A stretch of DNA of 64,000 bases from positions 1,906,501-1,970,500 of the forward strand of contig NZ_CP011387.1 in assembly GCF_001644565.1 (NCBI RefSeq), in the 5' to 3' direction. This document shows, piece after piece, positions 19,900-30,626 of the stretch; positions within the stretch are counted from its first letter, which is position 1; every line of letters begins with the position of its first letter. Below the pieces are notes generated by a model. The model was not told where the DNA came from, searched no databases, and was given only the letters and a program-made list of their open reading frames with translations. This DNA is from Deinococcus puniceus. GTDB taxonomy: Bacteria; Deinococcota; Deinococci; Deinococcales; Deinococcaceae. Position numbers and translations under genes: made by a program.

Positions 19900-20970
19900 C
19901 TACTGCTGAGCTTCGAACCTTGGCAGCAGATGAGTAAAGCCCAGCACCTCGCACACGAACAGCTGGGTAAGTTCCGGGTCGAACTGGCGGCCACTTTCGC
20001 GGATCAGGTGTTCTACGGCGTCCTGATAGGGCCATGCAGGTTTGTAGGGCCGCACGCTGGTCAGGGCGTCGAACACGTCCACGATGGCCATAATCCGGGC
20101 CACCAGCGGAATCGCCCCTTCGCGCAGTCCCAGCGGGTAGCCGTGACCGTCCCAGCGTTCGTGGTGGTGGCGCACGGCGTCTACCGTCTGGGCGGGCAAA
20201 AAGGGCAGTTCGGCCAAGACCTGCACGCCCCACAGCGGATGCTGCAAAATCACTTCGTATTCCAGCGCGTTCAGGGGGCCGGGTTTATGCAGGATTTCCT
20301 GCGGCACCCGCGCCTTGCCGATGTCGTGCAGGGCGGCTCCCCAGCGCACGGCCCGCACTTCACTCGGCCCCAGCCCCGCCGCGCCTGCCAACCGCTGGGC
20401 AAAATCCACGATCCGGCGAATATGCTCGGCCTGCCACGCATCCTGACTGACGCCCAACAGATGAATCGCGTCGTCTAGAGCGCGTTCGGTGTGGTTCAGG
20501 CGTTCGCTGAGATCGAAGGTGTGCTGGGCGCTGACCTTCAGGGCTTCCAAGCTGCCTGCAACCAGAGGGCCACGCTCGGCCCACACCACGCGCACCACAT
20601 GACAGGCGTGGCGGGTCAGCAGTTCGGCGTCCTCCAGCACGCCTTGCCCGCGCCGCAAGGCTGCCGGGTAGTGGGCGCGGTCATAACGCAGCCACTCCAG
20701 CAGCGGGCGGCCCCGCACTTCATCGGCGCTCAGGCCCGTCATGGTTTCCCACGCGCCGCCCACTTCCAAAATCAGGCCCGCCGCGTCCAGCAGGAACAGG
20801 GCTTGTGGCTGCGCTTCCAGCATCACCTGCATCAGATTGGCTTTGGGAACAGTTTCACCAGACCACCCCTGCGAACCGGAAGCCGATGAATCGGCGGCAC
20901 ACAGCGCAGGCGTGCGGAGTTTGGATTTGCCCAGTGAGGGATAGGAGGGGAAATCGAAGTCTTCAAACAT
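19900..20970 (-). CDS. PAS-HD-GYP signalling protein
   Basis: 356 residues. About residues 45-140 form a PAS domain (ALFLLDAAGLILEVGGAWET, PLLEWLRYDRAHYP). The C-terminal half is an HD-GYP domain with ALHDIGKARVPQEILHKPG, HHERWDGHGYPLGL and ARIMAIVDVFDALTS, the full set of metal ligands expected for a cyclic-di-GMP phosphodiesterase. No transmembrane segment is seen, so it should be cytosolic. The ATG at 20970 has no Shine-Dalgarno. Ligand for the PAS domain is unknown. Confidence 0.9.
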   Translation of the reverse strand: MFEDFDFPSYPSLGKSKLRTPALCAADSSASGSQGWSGETVPKANLMQVMLEAQPQALFLLDAAGLILEVGGAWETMTGLSADEVRGRPLLEWLRYDRAHYPAALRRGQGVLEDAELLTRHACHVVRVVWAERGPLVAGSLEALKVSAQHTFDLSERLNHTERALDDAIHLLGVSQDAWQAEHIRRIVDFAQRLAGAAGLGPSEVRAVRWGAALHDIGKARVPQEILHKPGPLNALEYEVILQHPLWGVQVLAELPFLPAQTVDAVRHHHERWDGHGYPLGLREGAIPLVARIMAIVDVFDALTSVRPYKPAWPYQDAVEHLIRESGRQFDPELTQLFVCEVLGFTHLLPRFEAQQ

Positions 20971-21328
20971 GGAGGGCCGGGGCGCACAGGCGGCACTGTG
21001 AGGAGAATGGGAAGGGACGCCGCCACCGGACAGGTGAGGTCAGTGCAAAAAGTCCAGTGGGCATAAGTGGATGGTAGGGGATGTGCTGTGAGTAGCCCGT
21101 GAGGGAGGCTGACCGACCGTATACCGGCGAGAAAGCCTCCTGGACATTTTCTAGCTGACTGGCAAGTTTTTTACACTGGATATAACATGAAGACCAGATA
21201 AAGGGCTGAAAACACGCTCATATCTTATAGAGCCGAAATCTGGCGTGGGAGAGCGGGGTGTTCGCCGCTTGGTGTCCGGCCTACACAAAACGGCGGCCTG
21301 AGCGGGCGGCTGCGCTAAGGTACTGGCT
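20971..21328. other. Gene-free divergent region between HD-GYP gene and ymdB
   Basis: No credible gene. It holds upstream sequence of both divergent genes. An AT-rich block near 21160-21240 (TTTTTTACACTGGATATAAC) may be promoter-related, but no well-spaced pair is evident. At 21316-21321 TAAGGT, 7 nt before the ymdB ATG, is the likely -10 box of a leaderless transcript. Confidence 0.5.
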
Positions 21329-22177
21329 ATGCTTCGTGTGCTGTTTGTGGGAGACGTGTACGGCCAACCCGGACGCCGGGTGCTGGCGGCGCATCTCCCC
21401 ACCCTGCGGGGGCCGGACGGCCTCAGAAACTTCGATTTCATCATCGTGAATATGGAGAACGCGGCGGGGGGTTTCGGTCTGCACCGCGACGCCGCCGAAT
21501 CTGCGCTGCGGGCGGGTGCGGACTGCATGACGCTGGGCAACCACGCTTGGCATCACCGCGATATTCACGCGCTGCTGGCCGACGCGGAAAGTTATCCCAT
21601 CGTGCGGCCCCTGAACTACGCCGACCCCGCGACTCCCGGCGTAGGCTGGCGCACCTTTGACGTGCCTACCCGCGTAGACGGCAAACCCGGCCCCACCGAA
21701 CGCCTGACGGTCATCAATGTGCTGGGGCGCGTGTTTATGGACGCCGTCGCCAACCCCTTCCGGGCCATAGACGAGGTGCTGGAACGGCCCGATTTGGGCA
21801 GCGTGTTCGTGGATATTCACGCCGAGGCCACCAGCGAGAAGGCCGCTTTGGCGTGGTATCTGGATGGCCGGGTGGCCGCTGTGATCGGCACGCATACGCA
21901 CGTGCCCACCGCCGATACCCGGATTTTGCCCGGTGGCACGGCCTTTCAGACCGACGCGGGCTTTACCGGGCCGCACGACAGCATCATCGGGGCCGCGCCC
22001 GAAGGCCCCATTCAGCGCTTCTTGACCGAGCGCTCTTACCGTTACGCCGTGGCAGAGGGCCGGGCCGAACTGAACGGCGTGGCGCTGGAGCTGCAAGACA
22101 ACCGCGCAGTGAGCATCGAACGTTACCGTTACCTTGAAGCAGACCACCGGGAGGACGACTATGGGCATTCGCAATGA
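21329..22177 (+). CDS. YmdB-family metallophosphoesterase
   Basis: 282 residues, TIGR00282/YmdB family of cyclic-nucleotide phosphodiesterases; the Deinococcus radiodurans homologue has been studied structurally. Metal-binding motifs: [12 protein letters not shown] at the N-terminus, [32 protein letters not shown] and [13 protein letters not shown], all intact. It acts on cAMP-like nucleotides in B. subtilis, where it affects RNA turnover and biofilm. Its 3' end overlaps ppc by 17 nt, which couples it to PEP carboxylase. The start follows TAAGGT by 7 nt, with no Shine-Dalgarno. Confidence 0.92.
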   Translation: MLRVLFVGDVYGQPGRRVLAAHLPTLRGPDGLRNFDFIIVNMENAAGGFGLHRDAAESALRAGADCMTLGNHAWHHRDIHALLADAESYPIVRPLNYADPATPGVGWRTFDVPTRVDGKPGPTERLTVINVLGRVFMDAVANPFRAIDEVLERPDLGSVFVDIHAEATSEKAALAWYLDGRVAAVIGTHTHVPTADTRILPGGTAFQTDAGFTGPHDSIIGAAPEGPIQRFLTERSYRYAVAEGRAELNGVALELQDNRAVSIERYRYLEADHREDDYGHSQ

Positions 22178-24674
22178 CGTAAATCTGCTGGGGCGCACGC
22201 TGGGGCAAGTGCTGAAGGAACAGGAAGGCGAGGCGTTTTTTGATCTAGTGGAACGCACGCGGGCGTTGGTGCGCGAGGTACGCGGCGGCGGCGACGACTC
22301 GGAATTGCGGGCGCTGATCGGCGGGCTGAACGAGGCCGATGCGGGCAACCTGACGCGGGCCTTCACGTGGTACTTCCAACTTGTGAATCTGGCCGAGGAA
22401 TACGAGCGGGTGCGGGTGCTGTCGGGATCGCAGGGCACGCGCCCACAGAGCATAGAGGGCGCACTGGTAGAGCTGAAGGCGCAGGGCGTGAGCGCTATTG
22501 AGGCCGAAGCATTGCTGGCCCGCCTTGATTTGGGCCTCACGTTTACCGCCCACCCCACCGAGATGCGCCGCCGCACCATTCGCAGCCATCTGGTCGAGGT
22601 GGCCCGCGCCATTCCCGACCTGCACAGCCAAGACGAATCGGCGGTAGAGCGTGTGGCCGCGCACGTGGAAGCCATGTGGACGACCCCCGAACTGCGCCGC
22701 CTGAAACCCACCGTGCTGGATGAAGTCAAGGGCGGTCTGAATTACGTCACTTCCATTGCACAGGCACTCCCGGCGCTCCAGCGCGACCTTCAGCGGGCCT
22801 TCCGCACGGTGTATGGGCGCGACACGGCGGCCCAAGTCCCCCTCAGTTTCAGTTCTTGGATGGGCGGTGACCGCGACGGCAACCCCTTCGTGACCCCGCA
22901 GGCCACTGCCGGAGCGCTGGAAATTCACCGGCAACGGGCGCGGGAAGTGCTGCTGAGCGCGATAAAACAGGCGTATGCCGATCTGAGTCAGGAGGGAAAC
23001 ACAGAAGATTCCCCCGACAGCTACCGCGAAGAGCTGCGTGACCTGCACAATTCGGTACGCGATGGGTTGCCTGTAGAACTCCTGCCGCGCTTGGAAGCCC
23101 TGCGCGAGCGACTGCGCGCCGAAGGCCAGCAGCGCAGCGCCGATCAACTGCTGACGCCCTTGCTGACGGTGGCCCGCGTGTTCGGGCAACATCTGGTGAG
23201 CTTGGATGTCCGCGAACACAGCGCGCAGACGGGAGCAGCGGTGGCCGAACTGCTGGCGGCGGCAGGCGTGGAGGCCAACTATCTGGCCCTGCCCGAACAC
23301 GCCAAGTTGGAACTGCTGACCCGCGAACTGCGCTCTCGCCGCCCGCTGTGGCCTGCGGGAGAAGCCCTGACCGACACGCTGGAAACCGCCATCGGCCCCA
23401 TTCGGGAAGTGCAGGCGGCGACCCGATTGGTTGGCCCCCGCGCTTTCGGACATTACGTGATCAGCATGTCGGAAAGCGTGTCGGACGTGCTGGAGCCGCT
23501 GCTGCTGGCCCGCGAGGTGGGGTTTGCCATCCTGCCCGTGCCCCTGTTCGAAACGTTGGCCGACTTGGAACGTGCCCCGCAAGTGGTCTGGGAGTTGCTG
23601 AGCCTGCCCGAATACCGAGCCGTGCTGGGCGACAGCGTGCAGGAAATCATGCTGGGGTACAGCGATTCCAACAAAGATGCGGGGTTTTTGGCGGCGAATT
23701 GGGCCTTGCACGAAGCGCAGCGCAAGATCAGCGACGTGTGCAGGCGGGCAGGCGTGCATTGGCGCTTCTTTCACGGGCGCGGCACCTCCATCGGGCGCGG
23801 CGGTGGGCCTGCGAGTCGGGCTATTTTGGGCCAACCCGCCGGAACCATCGACGCCGGAATCCGCATTACCGAGCAGGGCGAAGCGTTGGCCGACAAATAC
23901 AGCCACCCCGTCTTGGCCCGCCGCAATCTGGAACAAGCCCTGTACGGCCTGATGCTGGCCGCCGCCCGCCCCGCGCTTGACCCGCCGCAGGAGTGGATGG
24001 ACGCCCTAGACCGCGCCGCTCGCGTGAGTGCCCGCGCCTACCGCACCCTCGTAGACGACGCCGACTTCATCCCCTTCTTCGAGCGGGTCACGCCCATTCA
24101 CGAAATCTCGCGCCTGAATATCGCGTCCCGCCCGGTTCGCCGCCCCGGTGCGCCCACGTTGGGCAACCTGCGGGCCATTCCGTGGGTCATGAGCTGGACG
24201 CAAAACCGCGCCAATTTACCCGGTTGGTACGGCCTGACCGAAGGGATTCGGGAAATAGGAGTGGAGCAGGCCCGCGCCATGTACGCCGACTGGCCCTTTT
24301 TCCGCACCGTGCTGGACAACAGCCAGATGAGTCTTGCCAAAAGCGACCCGCTGATTTTCTGTGAGTACCTGACCCTCCTGGACAACGGCGAAGGCACGGC
24401 AGAAGGCAGCGCCCGCCTTGCCGAACACCTAAAATACAGTTACCGCGACGCCGTAGAAGCCGTGCAGAGCGTGATCGGCGCGGAACTGCTGGGCAACGAA
24501 CCCCGCCTGCGCGAAAGCATTGCCCTACGCAATCCCTACATTGACCCGATCCACCGAATTCAGGTGGAACTGCTGCGCCGCGCCCGCGCCACCGAACACG
24601 GTCTGGACGAATACGAACGCCCCCTGCTGCTGAGCTTGCAAGGCGTGGCGGCGGGAGTGAGGAATACGGGGTAA
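22161..24674 (+). CDS. ppc: Phosphoenolpyruvate carboxylase
   Basis: Anaplerotic enzyme making oxaloacetate from PEP and bicarbonate. 837 residues from the ATG at 22161 (GGGAGG upstream); an in-frame upstream ATG at 22134 is unlikely. Motifs: [16 protein letters not shown] with the catalytic His, [43 protein letters not shown] and [12 protein letters not shown]; the C-terminus ends NTG. Somewhat shorter than the 883-residue E. coli enzyme but with all catalytic blocks. It starts inside the ymdB 3' end. Confidence 0.96.
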   Translation: MGIRNDVNLLGRTLGQVLKEQEGEAFFDLVERTRALVREVRGGGDDSELRALIGGLNEADAGNLTRAFTWYFQLVNLAEEYERVRVLSGSQGTRPQSIEGALVELKAQGVSAIEAEALLARLDLGLTFTAHPTEMRRRTIRSHLVEVARAIPDLHSQDESAVERVAAHVEAMWTTPELRRLKPTVLDEVKGGLNYVTSIAQALPALQRDLQRAFRTVYGRDTAAQVPLSFSSWMGGDRDGNPFVTPQATAGALEIHRQRAREVLLSAIKQAYADLSQEGNTEDSPDSYREELRDLHNSVRDGLPVELLPRLEALRERLRAEGQQRSADQLLTPLLTVARVFGQHLVSLDVREHSAQTGAAVAELLAAAGVEANYLALPEHAKLELLTRELRSRRPLWPAGEALTDTLETAIGPIREVQAATRLVGPRAFGHYVISMSESVSDVLEPLLLAREVGFAILPVPLFETLADLERAPQVVWELLSLPEYRAVLGDSVQEIMLGYSDSNKDAGFLAANWALHEAQRKISDVCRRAGVHWRFFHGRGTSIGRGGGPASRAILGQPAGTIDAGIRITEQGEALADKYSHPVLARRNLEQALYGLMLAAARPALDPPQEWMDALDRAARVSARAYRTLVDDADFIPFFERVTPIHEISRLNIASRPVRRPGAPTLGNLRAIPWVMSWTQNRANLPGWYGLTEGIREIGVEQARAMYADWPFFRTVLDNSQMSLAKSDPLIFCEYLTLLDNGEGTAEGSARLAEHLKYSYRDAVEAVQSVIGAELLGNEPRLRESIALRNPYIDPIHRIQVELLRRARATEHGLDEYERPLLLSLQGVAAGVRNTG

Positions 24675-24703
24675 AGCTAAAACTTAACACTGCTGGCCCG
24701 CTC

Positions 24704-25174
24704 TCAACTTGTGTCGGAGCGGGCCAGCAACCATTTCGCTGCCCAGTGTGCAGGCAGACCGCGCAGTGCGGGCAAGTCGTCCGGGCTGAAAAAAGCCAGT
24801 TCTATTCCTTCTATGCCGTCTGGAACGGGTGTACCCTGCCACTCGGTGACGTGGTACACCGCCGTATAGAAGTAGGCTTCGTCCCCGTTGGGCAAGTGAC
24901 GGTGAGGGGTAGTCAGTAACTCAAGCAACTTGAATTCCATAACTTCCAGCCCCGTTTCCTCCCGCACTTCCCGTGTCATGGTGTGCTGCGGCGGCTCCCC
25001 CAACTCGCACAGACCACCGGGCAAGCCCCACACATCACGCCCCGCCACGTGTTGCAAGAGCACGTGCCCAGCTTCATTCAGAATGATGCCGACAGCTCCC
25101 ATCAGATTCACGGGGCTGGTGCCGATCATGCGGCGAAGGTAAGGAAGGTAGTCCTGCACGGCGTCAGGGGTCAC
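24704..25174 (-). CDS. Nudix hydrolase
   Basis: 156 residues. The Nudix box reads GGLCELGEPPQHTMTREVREETGLEV, split around GLCELGE and REVREETGLE, near residues 54-79; it has the expected spacing and acidic residues. Length and N-terminus (YLPYLRRMIGTSPVNLMGAV) resemble ADP-ribose or nucleotide pyrophosphatases of Deinococcus, which has an expanded Nudix family. The start is GTG at 25174. It converges with ppc, with 29 bp between the two stops. Substrate unknown. Confidence 0.85.
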   Translation of the reverse strand: MTPDAVQDYLPYLRRMIGTSPVNLMGAVGIILNEAGHVLLQHVAGRDVWGLPGGLCELGEPPQHTMTREVREETGLEVMEFKLLELLTTPHRHLPNGDEAYFYTAVYHVTEWQGTPVPDGIEGIELAFFSPDDLPALRGLPAHWAAKWLLARSDTS

Positions 25175-25218
25175 TGTCGGCCAGATTAGCCCACCGCCGT
25201 AAGAGGCGCGTGGGTTAT

Positions 25219-25743
25219 TTACAACCGGCCCCGGAAACGGATGTTCGTGAACTCCACCCGTTCACCAAAATCAAGTTGCCCCTCCAAGATTCTAGCCCCT
25301 AAATACAGCGTTCCTTCCCGCACGGCCTGATCCAGAATGGGGTTTTTGAGGACAATGGGCAGCGGCTTATCCGGGTTGAGCAGCAACTCTGTCAGGTACT
25401 GACCGTCTCCCGTGCCGTCACACAGATACGCCCCGCCGTAGCCTTCCTGTTTTGCCTCTACAAATGGGCAGTTGGGGCTGCGATTCAGCGCAAACAACTG
25501 CACGCGCAACTGTGTTGAGCCGCCCCGGTAAGTGGCAGCGGCTTCAAAGGTCACGTCCCGGTAGGACAGCTTGGGAATCTTGAGGTATTCCAACTGATTC
25601 GAGTTGAGATAGGCGACTTGAGACGCTTTGAGAGGGCCCAGATCGTTGACGACGTGGAAATCATTCCCGGTCTGTTCCGGCAGGGGAATCAGGCCGCAGG
25701 CGGTGAGGAACGGTGCCAGCAGAAGCAGTCGGTTGAGTCGCAT
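25219..25743 (-). CDS. Lipoprotein of unknown function
   Basis: 174 residues from the ATG at 25743. Type II signal peptide: MRLNRLLLLAPFLTACGL, with lipobox LTAC and Cys at about residue 16. The mature part has two further cysteines (NCPFVE, YLCDGTG) and beta-rich segments. A longer frame upstream would start at 25767 but buries the signal. No family recognised. It stands alone, divergent from the FtsX-type permease gene. Confidence 0.78.
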   Translation of the reverse strand: MRLNRLLLLAPFLTACGLIPLPEQTGNDFHVVNDLGPLKASQVAYLNSNQLEYLKIPKLSYRDVTFEAAATYRGGSTQLRVQLFALNRSPNCPFVEAKQEGYGGAYLCDGTGDGQYLTELLLNPDKPLPIVLKNPILDQAVREGTLYLGARILEGQLDFGERVEFTNIRFRGRL

Positions 25744-25852
25744 AACTGACTTTGATTCTACGTGCAAAAGTCACAATGTGTGACCGCATATCCTGCAGCG
25801 CCGAACAAACACGGGCAACTCGTCCCATCTGCCCCGTGTAAGCTCTAGCTTC

Positions 25853-27058
25853 ATGCCCGCTGCCGATCCGACACGCCCACCCCGCTCCGCCCGCCGTACC
25901 CCAGACCTTGCGTGGACACTGGCGCGGGCGCACCTGTCGCGGCGGCGCACCCAGAATGTGCTGACAATTGGGGGCATCGCGGTGGGCGTGATGGTGCTGA
26001 TTGCCGCGCTGAGCCTCACCAACGGGTTTACGCGCTCGCTCATAGACGCGACGTTGCGGGCCAGTCCACACCTGAGCATCACGTCGTTTACGCCCCAGCC
26101 GCGGAGTCCGGCACTGGAAAAAACCATAGCCGCCGACAAGGAAGTGACGGCAGTGACCCCCTTTCTGGCCGACAAGGGCCTGCTGACCCGCCCGGCCAGC
26201 GGAGGCCGCAGCGCAGGCGTAGATTTTGCCACCCTGTTCGGTGTACAGGCCTCGGCAGCGCAGGTGCTTCAACTTCAGCCGGAAGAGGGGGAACTGTTGG
26301 CAGGCCTGAAGGACGGCGAGGTGATGCTGGGCGCAGCGTTGGCCCGCAGTGTGGGAGCCTTCGCGGGCGATGAGGTGAGGCTCCTCAACAGCACCCAGCG
26401 CCGCGCCACCCTGAGGGTCAAAGGTGTGTTCAGCACAGGCAATTACCTCATAGACAGCGCCTACGCTTTCACCAATCTGGGCACGCTGCAAGCCCTTCAG
26501 CAGACCCCCAACATCACGGGCTATCAGCTTCGTCTGCAAGACCCGGCCACTGCGCCCGCCGTCGGATCGGCCCTCACAGGCACGCTGCCCTACTCGGCGC
26601 TGCCGTGGCAAAACCTGTACGGCACGCTGTTGGATCAGTTGGCGCTGCAAAAACGGGTCATCGCCTTCGTAGTCTTTCTGATCGTGATCGTGGCGGCCTT
26701 CGGCATTGCGAATGTGCTGACGCTGGCCGTGTTCGAGAAGACACAGGAAATTGCTATTTTGCGGGCCATCGGAGCCACCCGCAAACTGATTACTCGTGTG
26801 TTTGTTTTCGAAGGACTGGTGCTGGGATTCAGCGGCCTGCTGCTGGGCAACCTGTTGGGTCTCGCCATCAGCGCCTATTTCACGGTGCGGCCTTTTCAGC
26901 TCCCCGGCGACCTGTATTTCATCACGGCCCTGCCCGTAGAGGTGCGCCTGACCGACCTGCTGTGGGTCAACGCGGTCGGATTGGGAACGACGATGTTGGC
27001 GGCCCTGATTCCGGCGCGGCGGGCGGCAAACGTCGAACCAGCGCGGATTATTCGCTGA
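25853..27058 (+). CDS. FtsX/LolE-type ABC transporter permease
   Basis: 401 residues with the MacB/FtsX layout: an N-terminal span (VLTIGGIAVGVMVLIAALSL), a periplasmic domain of about 220 residues, then three spans (VFLIVIVAAFGIANVLTLAV; VLGFSGLLLGNLLGLAIS; LLWVNAVGLGTTMLAALIPA) and the end PARRAANVEPARIIR. The conserved EKTQEIAILRAIGATRK loop matches LolC/LolE. No ABC ATPase lies next to it. TAAGCT is 8 nt before the ATG with no Shine-Dalgarno, suggesting a leaderless mRNA. It may handle lipoproteins or outer-envelope lipids. Confidence 0.88.
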   Translation: MPAADPTRPPRSARRTPDLAWTLARAHLSRRRTQNVLTIGGIAVGVMVLIAALSLTNGFTRSLIDATLRASPHLSITSFTPQPRSPALEKTIAADKEVTAVTPFLADKGLLTRPASGGRSAGVDFATLFGVQASAAQVLQLQPEEGELLAGLKDGEVMLGAALARSVGAFAGDEVRLLNSTQRRATLRVKGVFSTGNYLIDSAYAFTNLGTLQALQQTPNITGYQLRLQDPATAPAVGSALTGTLPYSALPWQNLYGTLLDQLALQKRVIAFVVFLIVIVAAFGIANVLTLAVFEKTQEIAILRAIGATRKLITRVFVFEGLVLGFSGLLLGNLLGLAISAYFTVRPFQLPGDLYFITALPVEVRLTDLLWVNAVGLGTTMLAALIPARRAANVEPARIIR

Positions 27059-27197
27059 AACCCGCCCGAAGGTGACTTGTGCGTCAGGCTCCAGTTATCT
27101 TCCTGACGGTGGCCTGAAGCACTATTAACGTTGTGGTCTGGGTTGCTCATGGGGCGTCAAGCGGAGGCCATTAGTCTGCTTCTCGGAGGTACCACCC

Positions 27198-28223
27198 ATG
27201 AAAAAACTTCTGATGATTCCCGCCGCGATGCTGCTGAGTACTGCCGCCGCCGCCCCCAAGATCAGCGCCCAGAGCATCATCGTGAACCCCACGCAGCCTG
27301 ACCTGAGCGTCAGCGTTCGCGTAGACAAGGATCAGAGCGGCAACGCCAGCCCCAACTACCGCGTCAACGAGCCTATCCGCATCAGCACCAGCGTAAACCG
27401 TGACGCTTACGTGTACTTGTTCAACATCGACTCTTCCGGCGACGTGACCCAGATCCTGCCCAACCGCATCTCGGGCGACGAAGCACTGGTCAAGGCCAAC
27501 ACCACCCGTGTTTTCCCCGCTGCTGGCGACAACTTCACCTTCAGCGTCGACGGCCCCATCGGCCTGAACAAGGTCTTGGCGCTCGCCAGCCTGTCGCCCC
27601 TGAACCTCGATCAGATCAGCTCCTTCAAGACCCAGCAGGATCAGTTCGCCACTGTGGCCGCCAAAGGCCAAGACCGTCTGGCACAGGCGCTGAGCATCGT
27701 GGTCAACCCCTTGCCTCAGAACAGCTGGGTCAGCGACACCGCCTTCTTCAACGTTGTCGGCCAGACGCCCATCCAGACCGGCAGCCTGTTCGTTGGCACC
27801 AACGTATCGGGCAGCACCGTGATCCTGAACGGCCAGAACCTCGGCACGGGCAACACCACCTTCAGCAACCTGCGCCCCGGCAGCTACCCCGTGCGTGTGC
27901 AGGCCCCCGGCTTCCGCGACTACACCACCACCGTCGCCATCCGTGCGGGCAGCACCACCAACCTGAACGTCGAGTTTGCTCAGGTCATCGCCCCCGCCCC
28001 CACGCCCGTCAACCAGTTCACCATCGCCATCCGCAGCAACGTTGCTGGCGCACTGGTCTTCGTTGATGGCCGTCAGGTCGGCACCATCCAGAACGGCGGC
28101 CTGAATGTCAGCGTTGCCCGCGGCGGACGTGAAGTCGTGCTGATCGCCCCCGGCTACCGCACCTTCATCAACACCTACAACGTGCAGCAAAACGGCCAGA
28201 TCACCATCAACCCTACCCGCTAA
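27198..28223 (+). CDS. Secreted DUF4384/PEGA-domain surface protein
   Basis: 341 residues with a signal peptide ([20 protein letters not shown]). An N-terminal DUF4384-like domain ([20 protein letters not shown], then VTQILPNR) is followed by two PEGA-like repeats ([18 protein letters not shown] and [18 protein letters not shown]), common in envelope and S-layer-associated proteins. The ATG follows CGGAGG. Codons are almost all of the C-ending, translation-optimal kind, suggesting high expression, and a strong terminator follows. It is probably an abundant envelope protein; its partner is unknown. Confidence 0.85.
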   Translation: MKKLLMIPAAMLLSTAAAAPKISAQSIIVNPTQPDLSVSVRVDKDQSGNASPNYRVNEPIRISTSVNRDAYVYLFNIDSSGDVTQILPNRISGDEALVKANTTRVFPAAGDNFTFSVDGPIGLNKVLALASLSPLNLDQISSFKTQQDQFATVAAKGQDRLAQALSIVVNPLPQNSWVSDTAFFNVVGQTPIQTGSLFVGTNVSGSTVILNGQNLGTGNTTFSNLRPGSYPVRVQAPGFRDYTTTVAIRAGSTTNLNVEFAQVIAPAPTPVNQFTIAIRSNVAGALVFVDGRQVGTIQNGGLNVSVARGGREVVLIAPGYRTFINTYNVQQNGQITINPTR

Positions 28224-28242
28224 ACTCAGCGGTGGACAAAGG

Positions 28243-28274
28243 AAGCCTCTCACCTTCGGGTGGGGGCTTTTTTT
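28243..28274 (+). terminator. Rho-independent terminator with UUCG loop
   Basis: AAGCC..CACC pairs with GGTG..GGCTT around a TTCG tetraloop, followed by seven T. It ends the PEGA-protein transcript 20 bp after the stop. Confidence 0.88.
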
Positions 28275-28402
28275 GTGGCGTAGGCATGGGGACTGAGTGT
28301 GAGGGGCTTGGCCGAAGGGTCGCAGGGTTTAAGAAGGGCGACAACCAGAGCCGAAGCTGCACGGCATTGGCAACGCTCACAAATCATCCTTAGACCCTTG
28401 CC

Positions 28403-28987
28403 CTACATCGGCCCCCGCGTCAGCAGATCATGCACGATCCGGGCCGTCATACCCCAAATGTCGTGGCCTTGCCAAGGGTAGCGGTACAGGGTCACGGAGG
28501 TTCCGTCCGGCAGGGTACGAATTTCGCTCGTGACGGTCAGGGCGCGGAGTTCGGCCAAGGTCGGCAGGAGAATCTGGGCCACTTCGGCGGTAGGTGTCAG
28601 ATGTAATTGGGCCGGAACACGCGCCAGCACAGGCGTCACATGAAAGCCGATGGGCGTGAATACATCGTCGAGTTCTCCCAGCACTTCCGGCAGATGGGGG
28701 GCCAATCCGACTTCCTCGTCGGCCTCGCGCAGAGCGGCCTGCACAGGCGTTTCGCCGGGTTCCATGCTGCCGCCCGGAAAAGCGATCTGGCCCTTGTGGG
28801 TGGGCAGATCGGCAGAGCGCACCGTCAGCAGTACGCGGGGATCGGGTTCGCGGGTCAGGGCCACCAGTACGGCGGCGCGTCGGTACTGGGGCAGATCGAG
28901 GGGACGGCGGATACGCCCGCCCAGCCACACCGCCCAAGGGTCTTGCTGCACGGCGTCCAGCGGATCGGGAGCGTCAGGCCCGCTCAT
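28403..28987 (-). CDS. CoA pyrophosphatase-type Nudix hydrolase (NudL)
   Basis: 194 residues. [18 protein letters not shown] plus DEEVG forms the Nudix box around residues 70-92, preceded by the NudL family motif [13 protein letters not shown], which marks CoA-specific Nudix enzymes (cleaving CoA to 3',5'-ADP and 4'-phosphopantetheine). A Deinococcus radiodurans homologue has this activity. The C-terminal [20 protein letters not shown] is also typical. The ATG overlaps the TGA of mazG (ATGA), so the two house-cleaning enzymes are co-translated. Confidence 0.9.
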   Translation of the reverse strand: MSGPDAPDPLDAVQQDPWAVWLGGRIRRPLDLPQYRRAAVLVALTREPDPRVLLTVRSADLPTHKGQIAFPGGSMEPGETPVQAALREADEEVGLAPHLPEVLGELDDVFTPIGFHVTPVLARVPAQLHLTPTAEVAQILLPTLAELRALTVTSEIRTLPDGTSVTLYRYPWQGHDIWGMTARIVHDLLTRGPM

Positions 28988-29622
28988 ACTGGATCAGGCA
29001 GGGCCGCCAGCGCCGCGTGGGTATGGGCACGCAAGGCCACTTCAGGATCAATGCCCAGCCCACGCGCCCACGCCACCACAGCGGCCAAGGCTTCGGCCAC
29101 GCCTGCCTCGCTGGGGGGCAAAGTTTGAATGGCCGATATTGCCTGCAACCGTCCAGTATCGTCCAGCAATTTCGGACGTCCGGCCAGCTTTTGCGCCTGG
29201 GTCTCGCGGGCCAGCGCCCCCAACGCGGCGGGCACGCGGTCTGCGGCGCTGCGGGGTTTGCCGCCCCCCTCGGCGGCCTTGATGGCCTGCCAGTTGGTCA
29301 CCACCTCGGCGCTCGTCTCTGCCCTCACGCTTCCGAACACGTGCGGATGGCGGCGCACCAACTTGTCCACGATGCCGCGTTCCACGTCGGCGTACCCAAA
29401 CGTCCCTTCTTCCTCGGCAATGACCGAGTGGAAGGCCACCTGTAGGAGCACGTCGCCCAGTTCACCCGCCAGCTCTAGGCGGTTGCCGGAAGCCACGGCG
29501 TCGGCGGCTTCGGCGGCCTCCTCCAAGAGGTAAGGGCGCAAGGTTTCATGGGTCTGTTCCCTGTCCCAAGGGCAACCATCGGGGGCACGCAAGCGGCGCA
29601 TGATGTCCAGCAATTCCTGCAT
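28984..29622 (-). CDS. mazG: Nucleoside triphosphate pyrophosphohydrolase MazG
   Basis: 212 residues with a MazG fold. The metal-binding motif [13 protein letters not shown] comes near residue 34 and [16 protein letters not shown] near residue 50; N-terminal [18 protein letters not shown] is the family signature. The protein is shorter than the 260-residue E. coli MazG and its second half ([18 protein letters not shown]) is reduced. It hydrolyses non-canonical NTPs. It overlaps the CoA pyrophosphatase gene by 4 nt. Confidence 0.92.
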   Translation of the reverse strand: MQELLDIMRRLRAPDGCPWDREQTHETLRPYLLEEAAEAADAVASGNRLELAGELGDVLLQVAFHSVIAEEEGTFGYADVERGIVDKLVRRHPHVFGSVRAETSAEVVTNWQAIKAAEGGGKPRSAADRVPAALGALARETQAQKLAGRPKLLDDTGRLQAISAIQTLPPSEAGVAEALAAVVAWARGLGIDPEVALRAHTHAALAALPDPV

Positions 29623-29856
29623 GGCCCAGTTTAACCCGGACTGTCCAGTCCGCCTTCAACGCTGGGCAAAGTCAACGCCGGGCCAAGGTGAGAAGAAACG
29701 TGAGTACGCTGACTTTCCGGCACCCGCGCTTTTGGCTGTGACTCTCGGCCTTCTCCCCAGTTCGGCGCTTTCCGTCTGCCCGCCGCCTGATGCGCCCCGC
29801 CCTCGCCCTCACGCCCAGTTCACGGTGAGTCAGACAAGCTGTGATGAAGTGGGGGC

Positions 29857-30327
29857 ATGAAGACCCCGATCCTGTCCCGTACCCTGTTGGCCGCCCTGAC
29901 GTTGGGCACGGCCAGTGCAGTCACGCCCGTCTCCGCTCCCACTTGGAGCAAGGCCGGACTGTCATCGGCCACCTACGTGATTCTGGAACCCCGTGTGGAA
30001 GGCAACATCAATCTGGTGGGAGCCGATCAACGCAAAAGCATTCTGGAAGCCATGAAGCGTGACTCGGCAGGCGCGATCACTCGCCGCTACCCCACTGCCA
30101 AAATCGCCACCGACGCGGCCACTCCCGGCGCAATCCGGGTCACACCCACCTTTATTGCCCCCAGAACCCTCGTCCCCTGGGCCAAACTCGGCGGACGCCT
30201 GGATTTCGAGCTGCCGAACGGCCAGAAGATGTCGGCCCGCGAAGATTTCGGCATCAGCATCCTGCTGCAAAAGCGCTCGGAATTTGTGAACTATATGTAC
30301 GACACGGTGGCCAAGCAGTTGCCCTGA
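29857..30327 (+). CDS. Secreted protein of unknown function
   Basis: 156 residues from the ATG at 29857, with GTGGGGG just upstream. Signal peptide MKTPILSRTLLAALTLGTASA, cleavage after about residue 21. The mature part (YVILEPRVEGNINLVGADQR, GRLDFELPNGQKMSAREDFG) has no cysteine. No family recognised; its short, single-domain build suggests a periplasmic or surface protein. It is monocistronic. Confidence 0.7.
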   Translation: MKTPILSRTLLAALTLGTASAVTPVSAPTWSKAGLSSATYVILEPRVEGNINLVGADQRKSILEAMKRDSAGAITRRYPTAKIATDAATPGAIRVTPTFIAPRTLVPWAKLGGRLDFELPNGQKMSAREDFGISILLQKRSEFVNYMYDTVAKQLP

Positions 30328-30626
30328 CCGATGGTACTCAGTGTGTGGTCAGGTTCCGACTTCCTTTGACCATAGCCCAAGAATAAGGTGCGTTAGCTCC
30401 TCTCGCCTTGCAAGGCACCTTGAGAGGGGCAACGGGCGAGGCGTTCTGGACGACGTTTTTCTCTGGCCTGATTTTCAGGGATAACTACTGTCCGAACCAT
30501 TGCTAACACCGGTCAACATTACTAATAACGTAAACTTCACACTTTAAGTGGCGACTCATTCATACCGAACGCCAAGCTCTACGTCATTATTTTGTAAGAT
30601 AAGTCAACTAGAATTATGTTGATCTT
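30328..30626. other. Gene-free stretch with hairpin
   Basis: No gene. At 30395-30432 an inverted repeat has arms CCTCTC/GAGAGG around the inner palindrome GCCTTGCAAGGC, related to the repeat at 8956-9003. The right 140 bp is AT-rich (TTATTTTGTAAGATAAGTCA) and may carry the promoter of the next small gene; no confident -35/-10 pair is called. Confidence 0.45.

Noticed and set aside
18788..20233. Minus-strand frame across ROK and HD-GYP genes
   Set aside because: Spans two genes antisense or out of frame and has no recognisable domain.
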